From Benincasa hispida (Eukaryota; Streptophyta; Magnoliopsida; Cucurbitales; Cucurbitaceae), in the NCBI RefSeq assembly GCF_009727055.1, contig NC_052349.1:42530871-42594870 (forward strand): a stretch of DNA of 64,000 bases, written 5' to 3'. The notes beneath the pieces are model-generated. The model was not told the DNA's origin, made no database searches, and saw nothing but the letters and a program-made list of their open reading frames with translations. Shown here one piece after another: positions 58,487 through 64,000 of the stretch (positions are counted from its first letter, which is position 1; each line of letters begins with the position of its first letter). A program made the position numbers and the translations under genes.

Positions 58487-59205
58487 TGATATGCCCGAAA
58501 CTTATATCGTTAATAAGCTTTAAACTTGATTAAAAGAAAATTTTTATATACCAAACTACTCCTATTATTACTGAAACGTAGCAATAGTGGTAAGTTCGAG
58601 TCCATCCATAGGGAAGTGTGATTTATTTCGTTAAGTTAATTTCCTAACTAGAGCGGTGAATGGGGGGTTTTGATGTGAAAAAGATAAATGCGTGAAATTA
58701 AAATAAAAGGGATAAATGTAATCTAGAATAGGAGTCTATCTAATTTCTAGAGCAAGAAAGAATTTCCTATACAATTTCTTTCATTAGGCATCAATAATTA
58801 AACTGAATCTGTCAACCCCTCAACCTATTAGAAAATCTAAGAGCCCAATTAGCCAAATTCGATATTAAACCAAATTAAACCTAATTCAATTTACAACTCT
58901 TCCTTCTTAGTAACATACAAGTTAAAATTGAATTGCATTACGAAAGGGTTCAATTGTTGAGACATACTACAAGTCGAAAAAGTCATATCTTATAGCATGA
59001 ATTATTTGGAAAAGATTATATTAGGACATACATGCATTTGGTCAAAAAAAGTCTAGACTTTACATATGCGATCCTAATATGGGCAACTAAATCAATTAAT
59101 ATATGCTTAGGGTATGACGATTTTGCAAACAAGAATTTCAATAAACTAATTTTTTAGATCAATTTATAAAAATTTCATTAAGATTCAATCAAATCATCCC
59201 AAATA
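58487..59205 (-). repeat. Left (3') LTR of element J, truncated
   Basis: TGATATGCCCGAAAC onward aligns with 60271 to about 60990. The remaining part of the LTR (equivalent to about 61000-61639) is missing, together with any polypurine tract. Confidence 0.87.
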
Positions 59206-59378
59206 ATTCGGTAAGACTACAAGGCTTTTCATCTTTTGAAGAGAACCAGACAGGTCGAATTTTGGATTTTTAATTTTGTTTGAAAAAAGGAAAAAGAAAA
59301 GTCAAAAGACTCAGGGACTAACTCAACTGAAAATAAAGACTCTGACTCAATTGGTTCTTGAGAACAAGAAGAACAAAA

Positions 59379-60163
59379 CTAAAAAATATACGATATACCA
59401 GACAACAGAACAGGGCGAGGTTTTTCAACCTCTAACTCCATTACCTGAAAATCAATGGGTTTAGGCTCCGATTCTCCATAGTCCTCACAAACTGGTTCTA
59501 GACATGACATGCTATCCTCCAACTCATCCTCAATGTCGACATAGGTTACCTCATCGTTGCATACCTCAGTGATGTCATAGGATGTGTGTAGCAAGGGTTC
59601 TCATCCTCTCTCAACTGAATCAAAAGATTGAGTGACTGAGTCTCTCAAACTCTGAAGATCAGTTTCAACCTCAGTATGAAGACTAAAGTTCTACTTGAGG
59701 TTGCAGATCTTCTGCTCAAAACAATATTGTTAATAGCAAGTTGTCTAATGGCATCTTCTAATGACATACCTGAGTTAGCGGTGTGAGCGTGCATCGTTAG
59801 GTCGAATGTGGCAGGGTGTGAATCATAGTGGAACTAGTCCAATCCTAGGTTGTCATAGCCATAAGACTCCTCTCATCTAGGCCGATGAAAATTGTCATCC
59901 ATATAACTAGGATACCCTCCCATGGAGTAGTCTCATGGCATAGGGCTCGACTGCAAACTTGGGTGTGCTTGCTTAGGGTGATCAATCCTACATGCTTGCA
60001 CCTACTGTGGGTTACCTGCAACCAACTGACTAACCAAAGAAGTTAACTTAGCAAGTTGATCTCAAAGGTCACGAACCTCATCATAAGTCGAGATGTTCCA
60101 CTTGATTGTTCCCATCCTTGTTGATGATATTTTTCCATACTTAAAACACTGACACAAAAATAG

Positions 60164-60207
<44 letters not shown>

Positions 60208-60230
60208 ATACTCTAACTAGAAATTTAACT
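59379..60230 (-). pseudogene. Gag-like relic of element J
   Basis: Minus strand. Traces include YSMGGYPSYMDDNFHRPR (about 59940-59880), TANSGMSLEDAIRQLA (about 59780-59740) and an acidic stretch TEVCNDEVTYVDIEDELEDS (59560-59500). These resemble the C-terminal side of Athila/Ogre-type gag, but the match is by eye and not to a defined domain. A run of about 43 A on the plus strand (60163-60205) interrupts the upstream part. Stops are frequent. Confidence 0.55.
60163..60205. repeat. Homopolymer A run of about 43 bases
   Basis: Unbroken A run on the plus strand (T on the coding strand of element J). Such runs expand by slippage and are prone to sequencing length error. Confidence 0.9.
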
Positions 60231-60248
60231 AATGAAACGTCAATGGCT

Positions 60249-60266
60249 TCCCCGACAACGATGCCA
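60249..60266 (-). promoter_or_regulatory. Primer-binding site of element J, tRNA-Asp type
   Basis: Minus strand TGGCATCGTTGTCGGGGA, four bases from the LTR edge. It differs from the tRNA-Met type sites of the other elements in this window. Confidence 0.82.
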
Positions 60267-60270
60267 TTTT

Positions 60271-61639
60271 TGACAGGCCCGAAACTTACGTCGTTAATAA
60301 GCTTCAAACTTGATCAAAATAAAATTTGTATATACCGAACTACTCCTATTACTATTGAAACATAGCAACAGTGGTAAGTCCGAGTTGACCCACAGGGAAG
60401 CACAATTTTTTTCATTAATTTAATTTCCTAACTAGAGTGGTGGATGGGGGGTTTTGGTGTGAAAAAGATAAATGTATGAAATTAAAATAAAATGGGTAAA
60501 TGTAATCTAGAATATGAGTCTATCTAATTTCTAGAGCAAGAGAGAGTTTCCTATGCAATTTCTTTCATTAGACATCAATTAATTACACTGAATTTATCAA
60601 TCCCTCAACCTATTAGAAAATCTATTAGCCCAATTAACCAAATTCGATATTAAACCAAATTAGCCCTAATTTAATTTACAACTCTTCCTTCTAAACGACA
60701 TACAAGTTAAAATTGAATTTCATTACGAAAGGTTTCAATTGTTAAGGCATACTACGAGCAGGAAAAGTCATATCTTATAGCATGATTTATTTGGAAAAGA
60801 TTATATTAGGGCATAAACGCATTTGGTCAGAAAAAGTCTAGACTTTACACATGCGATCCTAATATGTACAACTAAATCAATCAATTTATGCATAGGCTAT
60901 GACGGTTTTGGAAACAAGAATTTCAATAAACTAATTTGTCAGATAAATTTATAAAAATTCCATTAAGATTCAATCAAATCATCCTAAAGAGTTCGTAACA
61001 ATTCAATTAAATTAACTAGAAATCCTTAAAAAAATTAAACATGGGGTTCTTGTTTAAATAAATTAGATAGGAGTTACCTCTTAATTCATAGACAAATCTG
61101 AGATACACATCCAATCCGTCGATTACAACCCAAAACAAAAAGAAAAACTAACCAAAAGATACTAAAATCTGAAGGGAAAAGAAGAAGATTAAAGCTTAAT
61201 CCCGGTCTGCAAAAATTTAGCCCCTAAAAGTTAGTATATTTTGACCTAAAGACGAAGGGAGGTATTTATAGAAATCATCGCAACGTTGCAATGCTTGTGT
61301 TGTGCAAACTTTGGAGCATTGCAACGCTGTAGGTAGCATTGCAACGCTGCACATTCGGCCTTATAGCGCCAGGCGAGCGTCAGACAAGTGTTGCAATGCT
61401 ACCTGCAGCGTCAGGCAAGCGTTGCAACCTTGTGACAGCGGCATTTTCATAATTTTCGCTCTTTTGAAGCCTAGATGCTCAAATCATCTCCAAATTGCTT
61501 TAAATTAACCTTGTTCTTCACCAAATCACCAATTCTAGCTTTTGATTGCTCGATACCTCAAATTAGAAAAATAAACACATAAAATCCAATAATGTGTCCA
61601 AATTAAGCTAGGAATAATAGCTCTTTTTGAGAGCTATCA
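60271..61639 (-). repeat. Right (5') LTR of element J
   Basis: 1,369 bp, TGACAGGCCCGAAAC to AGCTATCA. The far end has a short self-complementary box AGCTCTTTTTGAGAGCT (61620-61636). It contains the GC-rich repeated segment at 61275-61437. Confidence 0.88.
61275..61437. repeat. GCATTGCAACGCT direct and inverted repeats in the LTR of J
   Basis: Words GCATTGCAACGCTG (twice), GCAACGTTGCAATGC, AGTGTTGCAATGCT and AGCGTTGCAACC occur within 160 bp. The segment 61327-61348 (CTGTAGGTAGCATTGC start) is the reverse complement of 61387-61408 with two mismatches, giving a 22-bp stem. Confidence 0.85.
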
Positions 61640-61644
61640 CATAT

Positions 61645-62650
61645 TAAAACCTTTCACAAACAGGTTTCTCACACTACCACTAGCAGAGTATTGGAGCTTC
61701 TACACATGGATCTCAGGGGTCCAATGCAATTTAAAAGTCTTTGTGGGAAGCGCTATGTCCTTGTGTGTGTGGAGGACTTCTTAAGGTACACTTGGGTTTG
61801 ATTTTTTAGAGAAAAGTCTAACACTTTTTCTTGGTGTCAAACTCTGTGTATTTAACTTTAGAGAGGAAAAGGCTTGAAGATTCTTTGCATCTGTAGTGAC
61901 CATGACAAGGAGTTTGAAAATATAAAATTTTTAAATTTTGTTCCTGAATACATCATGAGTTTTAGGCCCTATTACTTCCCAACCAAATGGTATAGTTGAG
62001 TATAAAAATAGGACCCTTCAAAAGTTGAGTTGTGTCATGTTATATGCCAGATTTGCCTCTTCATTTCTGAATATTAAGCTCTTTGCCCAGGTACGACCTG
62101 CACAAATTATGAAATTTAGAGGAGGAAAAAGTCGAATGTCCAATATTTTCTTATTTTTGGCAGTCCTTGTTATATTCTACTAGATCGAGAACCTAGGCAA
62201 AAATGGATTCAAAACATGATGAAGGTATTTTCTTAGGGTACTATATAAACATTAGGGCTAATAGAGTATTTAATAAATAAACTCAGAGTGTAATGGAGTC
62301 AATCAATGTAGTTATTGATGATGGAAAGATCAATCTTCTGAATTCTCTGAGAGATGAAGATGATTATGTGGTTATACAAAATGTTTGTAAAGATGTCCCT
62401 GTCGTGTCCACTGATAACAGGCATGTTGATACCTGTGAAAGTGAACCTTCTACATCTGAAGTAGATGATACCAAAACAAGAAACCATAAAGTAAAATACA
62501 AAAATATCACCCTTCAAGTAACATCATAGGGGATCTTGATGTAGGAGTGACTACCAGAAAGAAGGATAGGGTTGACTATCTCTAGATGATTAGCAATATT
62601 TACTTTACATCTCCAATTGAACCTACGAGTGTTAATGAAGCTTTAAGGAG
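61645..62650 (+). pseudogene. pol: Integrase and linker of element K, right part, broken
   Basis: Continues the integrase cut by element J. Pieces are VSHTTTSRVLELLHMDLRGP (catalytic Asp kept, about 61670-61730), CGKRYVLVCVEDFLRYTW (in which the usual VDD reads VED), SDHDKEFEN (about 61895-61920), LDREPRQKW and, after a stop, the linker MESINVVIDDGKINLLNSL (62293) with VTTRKKDRVDYL near 62540. The start of reverse transcriptase (SPIEPTSVNEALRSTLG, about 62610) is just visible before the match is lost at about 62650. Confidence 0.82.
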
Positions 62651-63059
62651 TACTTTGGGTTTGTGCAAAATTGAATTGTAGCAATTAATGAAAATTTCGA
62701 TTTGGGTCATTTGCTTCTCGAAGCTCACAACCAAAATTATAGGTGTTATGCCTTAATTGAGAAAATTAACATTCCTTTTAGGCATTTAATTCAAATTTAA
62801 ACTTGGTTAGAGTTTGTCTATTGTGGCTCTTGAGAATATTATTGCATCTGTCTTTGGCTCTACTAAAAGTCTTATGATTTATCAAATATCTGGTTTGAAA
62901 ATATTGTTGGTTTGATTTCAACCATTCTTAAAGTAATGGTTTCTGATACTATTGAAGATTCTTCTGGAGAAAAAAATGTTGCTCTAACTCTTAAGCTCAT
63001 GTTTGTAGACTATAGTTGTTGGCTTTGGTTGTTTTGTAAGTCAAATAAAAGGGGGAGAA
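62651..63059 (+). other. 3' end of element K without recognisable pol, ending in polypurine tract
   Basis: After the reverse transcriptase start, sequence lacks known pol motifs. It might hold a relic of an envelope-like or spacer region, as in some SIRE elements, but I cannot identify it. It ends with AAAAGGGGGAGA (63047-63058). An ORF across 62912-63202 spans this tract and is unlikely to be real. Confidence 0.5.
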
Positions 63060-63400
63060 TGAATTTAGTTCAGCACGCCATTCCTATAGCTTTTTATCTG
63101 ATCTGGTATATTTGGTGTTCATCTGCTGTCGTGCTTTGTTGTATGCTTTATTTCGCCTTAAAAAATATCCAAAGGGGAAGATCGCAGCCAAAGGGAGCCT
63201 AAGTTTTATTGAGAGGAAATCTCACAATTATGGGGGTCCTAAATGATCGTTATCTAAGTTGGGTTATTCGAGTGTCACTATAATTGTCGTTTATTTATAG
63301 ATAAGTATATCGTTGTAGGTGGTATAACACCAAATTGGATTACCAAACTCAGTGTTTTGTTTTAACTTCCGTTTTTTGCATTTTCTGTGATGCTCTAGAA
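63060..63400 (+). repeat. Probable start of the 3' LTR of element K
   Basis: TGAATTTAGTTCAGC follows the polypurine tract. The right limit is a guess because no second copy is in the window. Confidence 0.45.
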
Positions 63401-63499
63401 ATGTTGTAACATCGTGTGTAACAAGTTTTATTGTATGGTAAATAATCTTTATTTCACCTATAACTTTTGAAAATTTTCAAATTTACCTTTGAACTTTGA

Positions 63500-64000
63500 A
63501 AGTTTGTTTGAAATATATTAGAAATTGACACGATAACAAATGTGTACAAATTAGAAGTTGTGAGACTTTCTAAACCTAACTTAGATGGCCAAACAAAACG
63601 CAAACAATCAGCAGAAATAAATCGAAAGCAGTGACCACTTTGAGCAATAAAGAAATTTTACAAATTACAGATAATCAACAAAATCACCAATTTGTAATTT
63701 TAAGTAGCCACTGATACCGAGAAATCTGTACACAACGTCGCCTCTGAAAAACTGAGAACAACCCGCTGCAAAACAACCCAAAACAGTGTGCTACCCGCCT
63801 CTGACCGGCGAACTACCAAAACCAGATCTGCAGCAAACCCAAAACCGGAACCCACCCGAAACCAAAAGTTTTGCTCAGACCGGATCGAACTAGCGCGGAC
63901 ACCCACGCTCGACGCTGCAGACGGACGATACTCAGTGCGCCAGGCCCTGCACTCTGCTGGAGAGACCCATGTGTCCCGCTAAAGAAAAGAAGTTGCTCCA
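63500..64000. other. Unassigned right end of the window
   Basis: No gene or known element recognised. The last 280 bp are GC-richer and carry ACCCGAAACC and CCAAAACC words. CTGATACCGAG near 63714 could be a decayed minus-strand primer-binding site, but nothing else supports this. Confidence 0.35.

Larger units (their letters stand above)
58487..61639 (-). mobile_element. Gypsy-type non-autonomous element J (minus strand)
   Basis: LTRs at 58487-59205 (truncated) and 60271-61639 are flanked by CATAT (58482-58486 and 61640-61644). Beside the right LTR the minus strand reads TGGCATCGTTGTCGGGGA, one or two changes from the tRNA-Asp type primer-binding site used by Athila and Ogre/Tat gypsy elements. 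Only about 1 kb lies between the LTRs, with gag-like relics and no pol. It interrupts the integrase of element K. Confidence 0.88.
56363..63400 (+). mobile_element. Copia element K (SIRE-like), plus strand, hosting a MITE and element J
   Basis: Gag, zinc knuckle, protease and integrase traces run left to right in copia order, interrupted at 57211-57728 and 58487-61639 by other elements. The 3' side ends in a polypurine tract (AAAAGGGGGAGA, 63047-63058) followed by TG at 63060, the likely start of the 3' LTR. The reverse transcriptase and RNase H cores and the 5' LTR are not seen. SIRE-like assignment rests on the gag and CCHC style and is an inference. Confidence 0.78.

Noticed and set aside
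62912..63202. Possible envelope-like protein with a hydrophobic stretch at the end of element K
   Set aside because: The frame crosses the polypurine tract into the LTR, so it cannot be a retained gene; the hydrophobic part is LTR sequence.
63700..63982. Possible first exon of a host gene in the GC-richer right end
   Set aside because: Short ORFs on both strands, no splice or start context that I can defend, no recognisable motif.
1..64000. tRNA or rRNA genes
   Set aside because: Only tRNA-complementary primer-binding sites of 12-18 bases were found; no cloverleaf or rRNA sequence was recognised by eye. A tRNAscan-type search would be decisive.

Overview
The window looks like repeat-rich, AT-rich nuclear DNA of a flowering plant. 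Nearly everything recognisable is plant LTR retrotransposon sequence (Ty1-copia and Ty3-gypsy), with one hAT transposase relic, one hAT-type MITE and a fragment of a plant UDP-glycosyltransferase gene. A eudicot, possibly a cucurbit, is my guess from general sequence character; nothing here proves the family. I see no intact host gene, no rRNA or tRNA gene and no bacterial-type operon. Every protein-coding trace carries stops or frameshifts.

Layout. 1-6695: gypsy element with about 2.5-kb LTRs and a gag-only interior. 6885-9019: minus-strand hAT (DUF4371 type) relic. 9316-12037: a probable solo LTR. 12263-15801: AT-rich non-coding DNA with a 340-bp tandem repeat, a UGT pseudogene fragment (15007-15303) and a degraded repeat. 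15802-24513: copia element 'M' with both LTRs and a CCCCT target duplication, but a collapsed interior. 25955-30743: minus-strand copia 'A', with a foreign LTR piece (29474-30450) where gag should be. 30911-40758: minus-strand copia 'B' with both LTRs and a CTACT duplication. 40997-43446: LTR and RNase H end of minus-strand copia 'C'. 43887-50158: leader and LTR end of minus-strand copia 'E', interrupted by solo LTRs 'D' (44080-46093, GATCT duplication) and 'F' (46605-48643, ATTAT duplication). 50251-54120: plus-strand copia 'G'. 54121-55156: LTR piece 'H'. 55165-56310: minus-strand copia gag/protease relic 'I'. 56363 to about 63400: plus-strand copia 'K', interrupted by a hAT MITE (57211-57728) and by non-autonomous gypsy element 'J' (58487-61639, CATAT duplication). 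63500-64000: unassigned.

The parts do not cooperate as a pathway. They are layers of insertion, deletion and LTR-LTR recombination. The most interesting signal lies in the non-coding parts. The gypsy LTRs carry an array of about a dozen short inverted repeats, all with the loop GAAAGAG or close to it, whose stems differ in sequence but keep pairing. One copia LTR and leader carry arrays of a CGATCG-centred palindrome (up to a perfect 18-bp palindrome). A CTCGATG minisatellite module, with matching flanking sequence, occurs in two otherwise unrelated LTR elements in opposite orientation. These look like element-borne structured regulatory or RNA modules and are described in the findings.
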